From assembly GCA_014859305.1 (NCBI GenBank), contig JACUUM010000009.1, positions 1 to 46,502 on the forward strand: 46,502 bases of DNA, read 5' to 3'. The notes under the pieces are model-generated. The model searched no databases. It had not been told where the DNA came from and was given only the letters and a program-made list of their open reading frames with translations. Numbering within the stretch: position 1 is the first letter of the stretch; every line of letters starts with the position of its first letter. Source of the DNA: Coriobacteriia bacterium (GTDB taxonomy: Bacteria; Actinomycetota; Coriobacteriia; Anaerosomatales; Kmv31). The position numbers and the translations under genes are program-made. Shown piece after piece: positions 7,011 through 19,196 of the stretch.

Positions 7011-8152
7011 CAGGGACCTCCGGCCGCCTCGGCGACCACCGCCTCCAGCAGAACGGCCAGTCTGCCCAGGTCGCCGATCCGCAGCGTCTCCCCGGTGGAG
7101 TGCACGCCGCTCATCCCGCAGGCGAGCACGATCGTCGGGACGCCCACCGAGGAGAAGATGTTGCCGTCGCTGCCCCCGCCGGTCGCGATCGCCCGCGGCT
7201 CCAGACCCGAACGGCGGCAGGCGCGCCGGACGAGCCGCAGGCGGGGGTCGTCCTCGGCGAACGTCACCCCCTCGTACTCGAGGCGCCAGGAGACCTCCAC
7301 GCCGCCCCCCGCCTCCGACGCGGCCTCGCGGAGCGCGCGGTCCATCGCCTCGCGGACCCGCTCCACGCGGTCGCGGTCGCGGGAGCGGCATTCCCCCGTC
7401 AGGGTGACCTCGGCGGGCACGACGTTCGTGGCGCTTCCGCCGACCACCGTGCCCACGTTCGCCGTCGTCTCGGCGTCCAGGCGGCCCAGCGGCATCGCGC
7501 ACACCGCGCGGGAGGCCATGGCGATCGCCGAGACGCCCGCCTCCGGGGCCACTCCCGCATGGGAGGAACGCCCGCGGAAGGCGGCCGAGAAGGTGTAGTG
7601 CGTCGGAGAGCTCACCACGATCTCCCCCGGGGAGCCGTCGGCGTCCAGGACGAGGCAGACGTCGCCCGCGAGCAGCGCCGCGTCGAGCGCCTTGGCGCCC
7701 ACCAGCCCCATCTCCTCGGCCACCGTGAGCACGACGCGGATCCCGGCATGCGGCCGCCGGTCCGCCGTGATGCGCCTGACCAGCTCGATGATCGCCGCGA
7801 TCCCGGCCTTGTCGTCGGCGCCGAGCACGGTCTCCCCCGCCGAGGTCACGAACCCGTCGGCGACGACGGGCTCGACGCCCTCGCACGGCTGCACGCAGTC
7901 CATGTGCGCGGACAGCACGAGCGCGACGCCGGCCGCCGTGCCGGGCAGGGTCGCGACGAGGTTGCCGGTGTCCGAGCCGGTCATCCGCGCGCTGTCGTCG
8001 CGCGTCACGGCCATCCCCGCCGCCGCGAGGGCGTCCTCGCAGTAGTCGGCGACAGCGCTCTCGCGCCCTGAGGGGCTGTCGATCCTCACCAGCTCGAGGA
8101 ACGTGCGCAACAGCCGGTCCTCGGCGGTCTCCTCGGCCCGCCGCGCAGCCAC
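7010..8152 (-). CDS. M20-family metallopeptidase (peptidase T-like)
   Basis: 380 aa from a GTG at 8152, three bases after the pyrG stop with GGGAG just inside pyrG. All dinuclear-zinc motifs of the M20 clan are present: SAHMDCV (His ligand plus catalytic Asp), GADDKAG (bridging Asp), VAEEMG (general-base Glu and Glu ligand), VLDADG (Asp ligand) and GVHSTGE (His ligand near the C-terminus). The inserted dimerisation domain lies around SHAGVAPEAGVSAI. Similarity is to tripeptidase T/YqjE-type di- and tripeptidases, so it likely cleaves short peptides in the cytoplasm. Exact substrate cannot be read from the sequence. Confidence 0.9.
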   Translation of the reverse strand: MAARRAEETAEDRLLRTFLELVRIDSPSGRESAVADYCEDALAAAGMAVTRDDSARMTGSDTGNLVATLPGTAAGVALVLSAHMDCVQPCEGVEPVVADGFVTSAGETVLGADDKAGIAAIIELVRRITADRRPHAGIRVVLTVAEEMGLVGAKALDAALLAGDVCLVLDADGSPGEIVVSSPTHYTFSAAFRGRSSHAGVAPEAGVSAIAMASRAVCAMPLGRLDAETTANVGTVVGGSATNVVPAEVTLTGECRSRDRDRVERVREAMDRALREAASEAGGGVEVSWRLEYEGVTFAEDDPRLRLVRRACRRSGLEPRAIATGGGSDGNIFSSVGVPTIVLACGMSGVHSTGETLRIGDLGRLAVLLEAVVAEAAGGP

Positions 8153-8155
8153 GCG

Positions 8156-12161
<4,006 letters not shown>

Positions 12162-12169
12162 CCGCGCAG

Positions 12170-12175
12170 AGTATA
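12170..12175 (-). promoter_or_regulatory. -10 element (TATACT) immediately before the YGLGNE gene
   Basis: The minus strand reads GGCTATACTCTGCGCGG and then ATG, with 8 nt between hexamer and start codon. This places +1 at or beside the ATG, as for xerD. No recognisable -35 at 16-18 nt. Confidence 0.5.
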
Positions 12176-12257
12176 GCCCAGCCGCGCCGGCCGCTCGGGG
12201 GCGCGGCGACCCCGGCGGCAGGGTGGCGGGCCTGTCGGCGAGGCGGGCGCTCCTCGG

Positions 12258-12294
12258 CTACAATCGGTTCGGCTCCTCACCCCGACCAGGGAGG
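12258..12294 (+). promoter_or_regulatory. murJ -10 (TACAAT) and Shine-Dalgarno (AGGGAGG)
   Basis: TACAAT at 12258-12263 would start transcription near 12270. AGGGAGG follows at 12288-12294. This arrangement argues against the in-frame GTG codons farther upstream and places the murJ start at the CTG pair (12298/12301). Confidence 0.5.
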
Positions 12295-12300
12295 CCCCTG

Positions 12301-13905
12301 CTGGCAGCACCCTCCATCGCGCGCTCGACCGCGTCCATGTCGGTCTCCACGACGGTCTCACGGGTCACCGGCTTCGTGCGCGCGTGGGCGATCGCGTACG
12401 CGCTCGGCGTGACGCTGCTGGCGTCCTCGTACAGCGTCGCCAACAACATCCCCAACATGATCTTCGAGCTGGTGGCCGGGGGCGTGCTCTCCTCGGTGTT
12501 CATCCCGGTCTTCATCGAGCGTCAGCAGCGCGAGAGCGACGAGGACGCATGGCGCTTCGCGTCCTCGGTGCTCAACGTGACGGTGCTCGCACTCGGAGCG
12601 GTGGCGCTCGTGGGCACGGTGTGGGCCGAGCCGTTCGTGCGTACGCAGACGTTCCGCATCGCCCCGGAGGAGGCGCGCCTGGCCACGTTCCTCTTCCGCT
12701 TCTTCGCGATCCAGATCGTCTTCTACGGCGCGATGGCGGTCTTCACCGGCGTGCTCAACTCCTACCGCCGCTTCCTCGCGCCAGCCGTCGCGCCGATCTT
12801 CAACAACGTCGTGGTGATCGTTACGCTCCTCGCCGTGTACGTGCCCCTCAGCCGCGCGGACTCCCCACTGGCGATCCCGGCGCTGGCGATCGGGACGACG
12901 CTGGGCGTCATCGTCATGGCGGCGGTGCAGGTGCCGAGCATGCGCAGGACCGGCATCCGCTGGATGCCGAGGATCGACCTGCACCACCCCGGGGTCCGCA
13001 AGATGGTACGGATGATGGGACCGACGGTGGGCTACGTGGTGATAAACCTCGTCGCGATCTCGTTCCGCAACGCGTACGCGTTCGAGACCGGCAGCGGCGG
13101 CCCCGCCGCGCTGCTCTACGCGTGGATGTTCTACCAGCTCCCCTACGGCATCTTCGCGGTGGCGCTCGCGACCGCGGTCTTCCCCGAGCTCTCGGCCAGC
13201 GCGGACCGGAAGGACTGGGCGTCGTTCAAGGCGACCTTCGCCAAGGGGCTGCGCGCGACCGGCGCGCTGGTCATCCCGATGGCCGCGATGCTCATCGCGC
13301 TCGCCAACCCGCTGATCACGCTGTACCGCGCGGGCCGCTTCGGCGAGGGGGACGTCCCCCTGGTCGCCGCGGTGCTGTCCTGGTGGGCAGCGGGGCTCTT
13401 CTTCTTCGCCGCGTTCATGTTCGTGCTCAAGACCTTCTACTCGACGCAGGACACCAAGACGCCGATGGTCACGAACGCGGTGCTGCTTCCGGCGCACATC
13501 GGCATGTACGCCGTGCTGACCTCGGGCGCGGCGGGCTGGCCGGGGCTCGGCCTCGTGGGCATCCCGATCTCCGACGCGGTCTTCTACGGCGCCCACGTCG
13601 TGGTCCTCGCACTCATCCTGCGCAGGCGCATCGGCGGCTTCGACACGCGGGGGATCGCGTCGAGCGTGGCCAGGATGCTGCTCGCCTCGCTCGCCGGCGG
13701 CCTGGTCGCGCTGGCGGCCGTGCGCGCGACCGGCTCGCCCAGGGGCTTCGCGCTCCTTGGCCAGATCGCGCTGGCGGGCGGGCTGGGCCTCGGCGTCTCG
13801 TACGGGGGCGCGACGCTCATGCGCGTTCCCGAGGTCGCTGCCGGCCACCGCCTGGCCGGACGCTTCGCGCGCCGCATCCTGGGGAGGACACCCCGTGACG
13901 TCTGA
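12301..13905 (+). CDS. murJ: Lipid II flippase MurJ
   Basis: About 534 aa with 14 predicted membrane helices, a MOP-superfamily flippase that moves lipid-linked peptidoglycan precursor across the membrane. Family features include IARSTASMSVSTTVSRVTGF, SYSVANNIPNMIFELVAGGV, FTGVLNSYRRFLAPAVAP, YQLPYGIFAVALATAVFPEL and KTFYSTQDTKTP. The conserved N-terminal segment starting IARS lies upstream of the first ATG (12337). The best start is therefore a CTG at 12301, 6 nt after AGGGAGG, with CTG 12298 as alternative; starting at ATG 12337 would lose 12 residues. It is divergent from the YGLGNE-phosphotransferase pair and overlaps the GT2 gene by 11 nt. Confidence 0.92.
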   Translation: MAAPSIARSTASMSVSTTVSRVTGFVRAWAIAYALGVTLLASSYSVANNIPNMIFELVAGGVLSSVFIPVFIERQQRESDEDAWRFASSVLNVTVLALGAVALVGTVWAEPFVRTQTFRIAPEEARLATFLFRFFAIQIVFYGAMAVFTGVLNSYRRFLAPAVAPIFNNVVVIVTLLAVYVPLSRADSPLAIPALAIGTTLGVIVMAAVQVPSMRRTGIRWMPRIDLHHPGVRKMVRMMGPTVGYVVINLVAISFRNAYAFETGSGGPAALLYAWMFYQLPYGIFAVALATAVFPELSASADRKDWASFKATFAKGLRATGALVIPMAAMLIALANPLITLYRAGRFGEGDVPLVAAVLSWWAAGLFFFAAFMFVLKTFYSTQDTKTPMVTNAVLLPAHIGMYAVLTSGAAGWPGLGLVGIPISDAVFYGAHVVVLALILRRRIGGFDTRGIASSVARMLLASLAGGLVALAAVRATGSPRGFALLGQIALAGGLGLGVSYGGATLMRVPEVAAGHRLAGRFARRILGRTPRDV

Positions 13906-14608
13906 GGACCGCGGACCTCGCGTGGTGGCGGTCATCCCGGCCCGGGACGAGGCCCCGCGCATCGCGGCCACGGTGGCCGCCGCCGGCGCCGTAACCGGCG
14001 TCGCACGGGTGATCGTGGTGGACGACGGGTCGACGGACGGGACGGCCGACGCCGCGGCGGGAGCAGGAGCCGAGGTCGTGCGCCTCGAGCGCAACGCCGG
14101 CAAGGGGGGTGCGGTGGCTGCCGGGCTGGCGGCCGCCGGCGCCGGAGAGGAAGGCGGCCCGGACGCGGTGCTGCTGCTCGACGGCGACCTGGGCGGGTCG
14201 GCCGCGCATGCGGCGCTTCTCCTGGAGCCCGTGCTCGCGGGCCGCGCCGACATGGCCGTGGCGGTGCTGCCGAGACCTCCCCGCAGCGGCGGGTTCGGGC
14301 TCGTTGTGCGGCTGGCGCGATGGGGCATCCGTCGCCTCACCGGCTGGGAGCCGCGCGCCCCGCTCTCCGGCCAGCGCGCGCTCGACTCGGCCGCGCTGCA
14401 GGCGGCCGGGCCGCCCGCGCCCGGCTTCGGGCTCGAGGTGGCGACGACCGTGCGCGTGCTGCGCGCCGGACTCCGGGTGAGGGAGATCGACGTGGACATG
14501 TCGCATGCCGCGACGGGACGAGACCTCGCCGGCTTCCTGCACCGCGGGCGCCAGTTCGCCGACGTGCTCCGCGCGCTCGCGATGCTCGCGGCGGAACGCC
14601 GGGGGTGA
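13895..14608 (+). CDS. Family 2 glycosyltransferase
   Basis: 237 aa from a GTG at 13895, preceded by GGGGAGG and overlapping the end of murJ by 11 nt. It has a GT-A fold: VVAVIPARDEAPRI at the N-terminus, IVVDDGSTDGT for nucleotide binding, and a DxD-type LLLDGDLGGS. No transmembrane segment is evident, so it would act at the cytoplasmic face. It resembles dolichol-phosphate-mannose-synthase-like and glucosyl-3-phosphoglycerate-synthase-like GT2 enzymes, but donor and acceptor are undetermined. Coupling to murJ and proximity to the phosphotransferase suggest use of a polyprenyl-linked acceptor. It ends 6 bp from the convergent mctB-like gene. Confidence 0.85.
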   Translation: MTSEDRGPRVVAVIPARDEAPRIAATVAAAGAVTGVARVIVVDDGSTDGTADAAAGAGAEVVRLERNAGKGGAVAAGLAAAGAGEEGGPDAVLLLDGDLGGSAAHAALLLEPVLAGRADMAVAVLPRPPRSGGFGLVVRLARWGIRRLTGWEPRAPLSGQRALDSAALQAAGPPAPGFGLEVATTVRVLRAGLRVREIDVDMSHAATGRDLAGFLHRGRQFADVLRALAMLAAERRG

Positions 14609-14614
14609 GACGCG

Positions 14615-15469
14615 CTACTCGGCCAACTTCGGGAACGCCGCGTCCGACCCGGACCGCACGCCGAAGTAGCCCTCGGCCCTCCCCGAGAGCACCCACACGA
14701 GCGACACCGCGCCCTCCGGCGTGTCAGCGTGGTCGACGGCCGGCAGCCCCTCGGCCACCGCGGCCCGCACACACCCCGTGTCCGCTCCCGTGACCTCCAC
14801 CGCCGCCACGGGCACGCCGCCGGCGGCCATCCGGGCGAGCAACGCTTCGGCCACCGCGTCGGCCCGCTGCTCGCCGTCTTCGGTCTGCCAGGAGGCGGCC
14901 GCCACGACGGCGGCGGGAGGACCCTCGGGCAGCTCGTCGCCGTCGAAGACGCCGGCCAGCCGCAGCTTCTCCGTGACCGGCCGAGGAGCATCGGCCAGCC
15001 ACTCGGCCGCGAGCGCGTCGGCGAGCGCGCCCGCGCGCGCGGCGGCGTCGCCCTCCGGCAGGCCCGGCAGGGCCGAGGCGAGGCCGGTCTCGTCCAGGCC
15101 GAACCCCTCGAAGCGCAACCGCACCGTCACCGGCTCGCCCCCGGCGGCGCGGACAGCGTCACGTACCGGCCGGGACACGTCCCGGCGGGAGGGGTCCACG
15201 AGGATCACGACGCTCCGGCCGGCCAGGCGGCCGGCGAGCAGACCGGGCAGCAGCTCCTCGGCGAAGCGCTCGTGACGCTCCGCCCTCCCGCTCAGCTCGC
15301 GGTTCTCCGCCGAGAGCCGCTCGAAGTCGTCGCGCAGGCTCTTGACGATCGAGTCGCGCTGCCGGTCCAGGGTGCCGCGCTCCACCACGACCCCGCCGAG
15401 CAGCAACCCGACGGCGAGCGCCAGGAAGACGGCGACGAGCGACGCGATGTGGTACCTGAGGTTGAACAC
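14615..15469 (-). CDS. MctB-like 'copper transporter' family protein
   Basis: 284 aa from a GTG at 15469 (MFNLRYHIASLVAVFLALAV). It has one N-terminal transmembrane helix (about residues 8-28), a charged coiled-coil stretch (LDRQRDSIVKSLRDDFERLS) and an extracytoplasmic alpha/beta domain. This is the layout of the Pfam copper transport outer membrane protein MctB family. In monoderms that name is doubtful: relatives accompany SteA and act in envelope assembly as a membrane partner. No Cys/His/Met-rich metal site stands out; the single cysteine lies in GADTGCVRAAV. It is downstream of steA and convergent with the GT2 gene. Confidence 0.8.
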   Translation of the reverse strand: MFNLRYHIASLVAVFLALAVGLLLGGVVVERGTLDRQRDSIVKSLRDDFERLSAENRELSGRAERHERFAEELLPGLLAGRLAGRSVVILVDPSRRDVSRPVRDAVRAAGGEPVTVRLRFEGFGLDETGLASALPGLPEGDAAARAGALADALAAEWLADAPRPVTEKLRLAGVFDGDELPEGPPAAVVAAASWQTEDGEQRADAVAEALLARMAAGGVPVAAVEVTGADTGCVRAAVAEGLPAVDHADTPEGAVSLVWVLSGRAEGYFGVRSGSDAAFPKLAE

Positions 15470-15499
15470 GGCGGCCTTCCCATCCCGCGACCGGCATCC

Positions 15500-15551
15500 A
15501 GTCTACACCGCCGGCCCGCCGCCCCGCTGCGCGCGGCTCCCCGCGAGCCGC
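15500..15551 (-). promoter_or_regulatory. steA-mctB intergenic: hairpin and candidate -10
   Basis: GCGGCTC/GAGCCGC (15533-15551) forms a hairpin 8 nt after the steA stop without a U-tract. Beyond it TAGACT (15500-15505) could serve as a -10 for the mctB-like gene, 30 nt before its GTG. Both calls are weak. Confidence 0.35.
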
Positions 15552-15559
15552 CCGTCCCC

Positions 15560-16681
15560 CTACAGCCCCGCCCATGCCCGCACGCGCAGGAGCACGAGGG
15601 CGAGGAACGTCCTCGCGTACGGCGAGATCATCACGAGGGCGCTGACCGCCGCGAGCGCCGCGGCGACCAGCAGCAGCAGGTGCGACGGGCCGACGGTGGT
15701 GCGGTACAGCTTGTTCACTCCCTTGGCGTCCACGAGCTTCGGCCCCACCTTCAACCTGGTGAGGAAGCTCGAGGCCATGCCCTTTCGCCCTTTGTCGAGG
15801 TATTCGAGCAGGTTGTCGTGCATGCCCACGGCCACGATCAGGTCGGCGCCCGACTCGTAGGCCAGCAGCAGCGCGAGGTCCTCGCTGGTGGCGCCGAGGG
15901 GCCAGACGACGTGCTCGATCCCCAGCCGTTCGAGCCGCTCCTGTGCGGGGCAGCGGCCGTCGGGGTAGGCGTGCACGACCAGCTCCGCGCCGCAGCGCAG
16001 CGCCTCGTCGGAGACCGAGTCCATGTCGCCGAGGATGATCCTGGGCGTGAGGCCCGCCTCGAGCAGCGCGTCCGCGCCGCCGTCCACGCCTACGAGCACG
16101 GGCCTCATCTCGCGGACGTAGGGCTTCAGCGCGCGCATGTCCTCGCGGTAGTCGTACCCTCGCACGACGACCATCACGTGCCGGTCCTTCAGCGCGGTGC
16201 GGATGGCAGGAATGCCGGTACCGTCTGTGAGCAGGGCCTTCTCCTTGGCGAGGAACTCGAGCGTGTTCCGCGCGAACTCGTCGAGCCGCTCTCCCATGCC
16301 CGCCTTGGCGCGCTCCATCGCTTCCTCGATGACCGCGACGGTGAGCCGCGTGCCCCGGGCCACCTCGGCACCGTCGAGGTAGACGCACTCGCCCTGGACC
16401 TCGACCGTGTCCCCCTCCCGCACCGCCTCGAAGACCTCCCGCCCGACCTCATCGATGAGCACTACCCCTCCGCGGGCGAGGATGAGCGGCCCGAGGTTGG
16501 GGTAGAGCCCCGAGATCGACTGGGCGGCGTTGACGACGACCTCCACCCCGGTCTCGAGCAGCGACTCGGCGCTGACGCGGTCCATGTCCTCGTGGTCCAC
16601 GATCGCGATGTCGGCGCGGCCGAGGCGCTTCACGAGGTCCTTCGTCCTGCGGTCGAGCCGCGCGGTGCCGCTATGGCGCAT
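15560..16681 (-). CDS. steA: SteA-like membrane-anchored protein (thiamine pyrophosphokinase-like fold)
   Basis: 373 aa. The N-terminal part contains GTARLDRRTKDLVKRL and a cofactor-like segment (SISGLYPNLGPLILARGGVV). The central domain resembles thiamine pyrophosphokinase catalytic domains (VGVDGGADALLEAGLTPRII, then LGDMDSVSDEAL and VWPLGATSEDLALLLA). One hydrophobic helix near the C-terminus (HLLLLVAAALAAVSALVMI) anchors it. SteA in Corynebacterium is linked to cell division and envelope integrity with its partner SteB. Its ATG overlaps the recN stop by one base (TGATG), and the MctB-like gene follows, as in other actinobacteria and firmicutes. Confidence 0.85.
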   Translation of the reverse strand: MRHSGTARLDRRTKDLVKRLGRADIAIVDHEDMDRVSAESLLETGVEVVVNAAQSISGLYPNLGPLILARGGVVLIDEVGREVFEAVREGDTVEVQGECVYLDGAEVARGTRLTVAVIEEAMERAKAGMGERLDEFARNTLEFLAKEKALLTDGTGIPAIRTALKDRHVMVVVRGYDYREDMRALKPYVREMRPVLVGVDGGADALLEAGLTPRIILGDMDSVSDEALRCGAELVVHAYPDGRCPAQERLERLGIEHVVWPLGATSEDLALLLAYESGADLIVAVGMHDNLLEYLDKGRKGMASSFLTRLKVGPKLVDAKGVNKLYRTTVGPSHLLLLVAAALAAVSALVMISPYARTFLALVLLRVRAWAGL

Positions 16682-18345
16682 CACGCACCACCCGCGGCGG
16701 CCTGGATGCCCCGGCCGGGGCCGGGGGGCCCGACGCCCTCGAGGAGCTCGCGCGCATGCGCCAGGGAGGCGTCGGAGTCCGAGCCCGAGAGCATCCGGGC
16801 GAGCTCCTCCACGCGCTCCTCGCCCAGGACGGGCCGCACCACCGTGACGACCTGCCCGCCGGCCACGCTCTTCTCGACCACGACGTGGGCATCCGCGTAG
16901 ACTGCCACCTGTGCGAGGTGCGTCACCACCAGCACCTGCCGCGAGCGGGCCAGCTCGGCGAGCCGGCGCCCGAGGGACGAGGCCGTCGCGCCCCCCACGC
17001 CGGCGTCGACCTCGTCGAAGACCATCACCGGAACGTCGTCCGCCGCGCCCAGCACGCCCTTCAGCGCGAGCATCACGCGCGAGAGCTCCCCTCCCGACGC
17101 GATGCGGGCCAGGGGGCGCGGCTGCTGTCCGGGACCGGGCGAGTAGGTGAACTCGACGCGCTGCGGCCCCTCCCGGGTCCACGACCCGAACGGGAGGTCC
17201 TCCAGGGCCACGTCGAACGACGCGTGCGTCATGGCGAGGTCGCCGGCGGCCTCCGCGAGGAGCTCGGTGAAGCGCCCGGACGAGGCCCCGCGCAGCGCGG
17301 CCAGGCGCTCGCCCGCGGCGCGCAGGCCCTCCTCGGCGGCGCGCAGGCCCTCCTCGGCGGCACGCAGGCCCTCCTCGGCGGACTCGAGACCGGAGATCTC
17401 CGCCTCGGCCTCGGCGCGCGTGCGCAGGACGTCGGCCAGCGTCGGACCGTACTTCTTCTTGAGGAGCTGCAGCGTGGCCAGCCGCGACTCCGCCTCGTCG
17501 AGCTCGCGCGGGTCGTGTGCCACCGCCTCTGCGCGCGAACGCAGCTGCCACGCGGCTTCCTCGAGAGAGGCCGCGGCGCCCTCGAGCTCCTCGGCGAGCG
17601 CATCGAGGGCCGGGTCGATGCCGCCCACTCCGGCGAGCACCCGGCGGGCCGCCGCGAGGCTGTCGACGGCGCCCCCGTCCTCCCGCAGCGCCCGGTACGC
17701 GGAGGCGGCGGCGGAGGTGAGCCGCTCGCCGTGGCGCAGCGCCGGCAGGGTCGCCTCGATGGCGGCGTCCTCTCCCTCGCCCGGCGCTGCCGCTGCTATC
17801 TCGGTGACCTGGAAGCGCAGGTAGTCGAGTCGCCGCTCCCGGTCGGCCAGGCTCGCCCGCAGCGCTTCGAGACCGTCGGCCGCCTCCGCGCGGGCGTCGA
17901 ACGCGTCACGGTACGCGCGAAGGGCCGACGCCGCCTCGTCGCCGACGAACCGGTCCAGGTAGGCCGCGTGCCGCGCCGCGGAGAGCAGCGCCTGGTGCTC
18001 GTGCTGCCCGTGCAGGTCCACGAGCGGGCCCAACGCCTCGGCGAGCGCGCCGACGGTGGCCATCTCACCGTCCAGCGCGCAGCGCGAGCGCCCGTCGGCG
18101 CTCAGCCGCCGCCGCGCGAGCCTCTCCTCGCCGCCGCGGCACCAGCGCCCCTCCACGAGCGCCTCGGCCGCGCCCTGGCGCACGAGGGTGGAGTCCGCCC
18201 GCTCTCCCAGCAGCAGCTTCAGCGCGCCGACGAGCACCGTCTTGCCCGCTCCGGTCTCGCCGGTGAGCACCGTCATGCCCGGCCCCAGCTCGATCCAGGC
18301 CTCCTCGATCAGCGCGAGGTCGCGAACGTGGAGCTCTTGGAGCAC
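16681..18345 (-). CDS. recN: DNA repair protein RecN
   Basis: 554 aa, normal length, an SMC-like ATPase of double-strand-break repair. Walker A is GETGAGKT at residues 29-36 in the canonical N-terminus (ELHVRDLALIEEAWIELGPG). Two coiled-coil arms flank the middle. The signature motif IASGGELSRVMLALKGV, Walker B VMVFDEVDAGVGG and switch THLAQVA are near the C-terminus. The GTG start at 18345 is one base from the nadK stop. One arm carries a threefold 7-residue repeat (EEGLRAA) from a 21-bp tandem duplication. Regulation by LexA is common in the family, but there is no intergenic space for a site here. Confidence 0.96.
   Translation of the reverse strand: MLQELHVRDLALIEEAWIELGPGMTVLTGETGAGKTVLVGALKLLLGERADSTLVRQGAAEALVEGRWCRGGEERLARRRLSADGRSRCALDGEMATVGALAEALGPLVDLHGQHEHQALLSAARHAAYLDRFVGDEAASALRAYRDAFDARAEAADGLEALRASLADRERRLDYLRFQVTEIAAAAPGEGEDAAIEATLPALRHGERLTSAAASAYRALREDGGAVDSLAAARRVLAGVGGIDPALDALAEELEGAAASLEEAAWQLRSRAEAVAHDPRELDEAESRLATLQLLKKKYGPTLADVLRTRAEAEAEISGLESAEEGLRAAEEGLRAAEEGLRAAGERLAALRGASSGRFTELLAEAAGDLAMTHASFDVALEDLPFGSWTREGPQRVEFTYSPGPGQQPRPLARIASGGELSRVMLALKGVLGAADDVPVMVFDEVDAGVGGATASSLGRRLAELARSRQVLVVTHLAQVAVYADAHVVVEKSVAGGQVVTVVRPVLGEERVEELARMLSGSDSDASLAHARELLEGVGPPGPGRGIQAAAGGA
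17315..17377. repeat. 21-bp tandem repeat, three copies, inside recN
   Basis: The unit GCGGCGCGCAGGCCCTCCTC plus G occurs at 17315-17335 and 17336-17356 exactly, and at 17357-17377 with one G-to-A change. It encodes three EEGLRAA heptads in the coiled coil. Because 21 bp is exactly seven codons, expansion or contraction would keep the reading frame. Confidence 0.9.
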
Positions 18346-18346
18346 G

Positions 18347-19195
18347 CTACCCCCCGAGGAACTCGTCGCGCAGCACGTCGTAGAAGCCGCGCCCGTCGTG
18401 CTTCACCAGGGCTACGTCCCTCTCGCCGCGCCAGACCGCGACGCGCTCCAGCGCCTGCCGGCACGGCATCGCCTCCCCGTCGACGCTCACGCACGCGTTC
18501 GCCCGCAGCGGATTGGGGAACGCGATCTCGACCCGGTCGCTCGGGCCGATGACCAGCGGGCGGGAGCGCAGCGTGTGCGCCGCGACGGGCACGACCACCG
18601 TCCCGCCGACGTCGGGCGCGAGAACGGGACCGCCGGCCGAGAGCGCGTAGGCCGTGGAACCGGTGGGCGTCGCGACGACCACGCCGTCGGCCAGGAAGCG
18701 CACCAGCGGCGACCCGTTCACCGACACTGCCACGTCGACCACCCTGCCCGTCGGTCCTCGGCCGACGAAGACCTCGTTCAGAGCGCGGAAGCGGCCCATC
18801 GTCCTGCCCGCCATGGAGACCTCGGCCTGGAGCGTGGCGCGACGCTCGACACGCACGTCGCCGGCGAGCGCGTCGGTGATCGCCTCGCGCATGCTCGCTG
18901 CGTCGGCGCCGGACATGAAGCCCAGCCGCCCGAGGTTCACGCCGAGGACCGGCGTGTCGGCCGACTCGCTCAGGTGCACCGCCTTCAGGATCGTCCCGTC
19001 CCCTCCCAGCGCCACGGCCAGGGCGGGGACGCCGATCCCGGTGCGCGGCACGCCGTGCTCGGGCAGCCCCACCGCCTCGGCGTCCTCCGAGACGAGCACC
19101 GACTCCCAGCCGCCTGAGACCAGCCACACGGCCAGCTCTCGCACGGCCTGGACGGACCTGGGGTTGCCCGTGTTGGGCACGAGCAGGACGCGCAA
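18347..19195 (-). CDS. nadK: NAD kinase
   Basis: 282 aa. It phosphorylates NAD to NADP. Signature motifs are the GGDGT loop (ALGGDGTILKAVH), GFMSGAD, ALNEVFVGRG, and the glycine/threonine-rich VATPTGSTAYALSAGGP with the following VVPVAAHTLRSRPLV. The start is a TTG at 19195, preceded by a G-run in the end of tlyA; the N-terminus MRVLLVPNTGNPRS fits the family and no better ATG/GTG exists. It lies one base after the tlyA stop and one base before recN, as part of a tightly packed dxs-tlyA-nadK-recN-steA operon. Confidence 0.95.
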   Translation of the reverse strand: MRVLLVPNTGNPRSVQAVRELAVWLVSGGWESVLVSEDAEAVGLPEHGVPRTGIGVPALAVALGGDGTILKAVHLSESADTPVLGVNLGRLGFMSGADAASMREAITDALAGDVRVERRATLQAEVSMAGRTMGRFRALNEVFVGRGPTGRVVDVAVSVNGSPLVRFLADGVVVATPTGSTAYALSAGGPVLAPDVGGTVVVPVAAHTLRSRPLVIGPSDRVEIAFPNPLRANACVSVDGEAMPCRQALERVAVWRGERDVALVKHDGRGFYDVLRDEFLGG

Positions 19196-19196
19196 C

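Noticed and set aside
14615-15469. True copper exporter role for the MctB-like protein
   Set aside because: The family name comes from a mycobacterial outer-membrane context. No clustered Cys, His or Met site is seen here, and the steA neighbourhood points to envelope assembly instead.
15533-15551. Intrinsic terminator after steA
   Set aside because: The stem is good but the following minus-strand bases are G/C-rich without a U-run; listed only as a hairpin.
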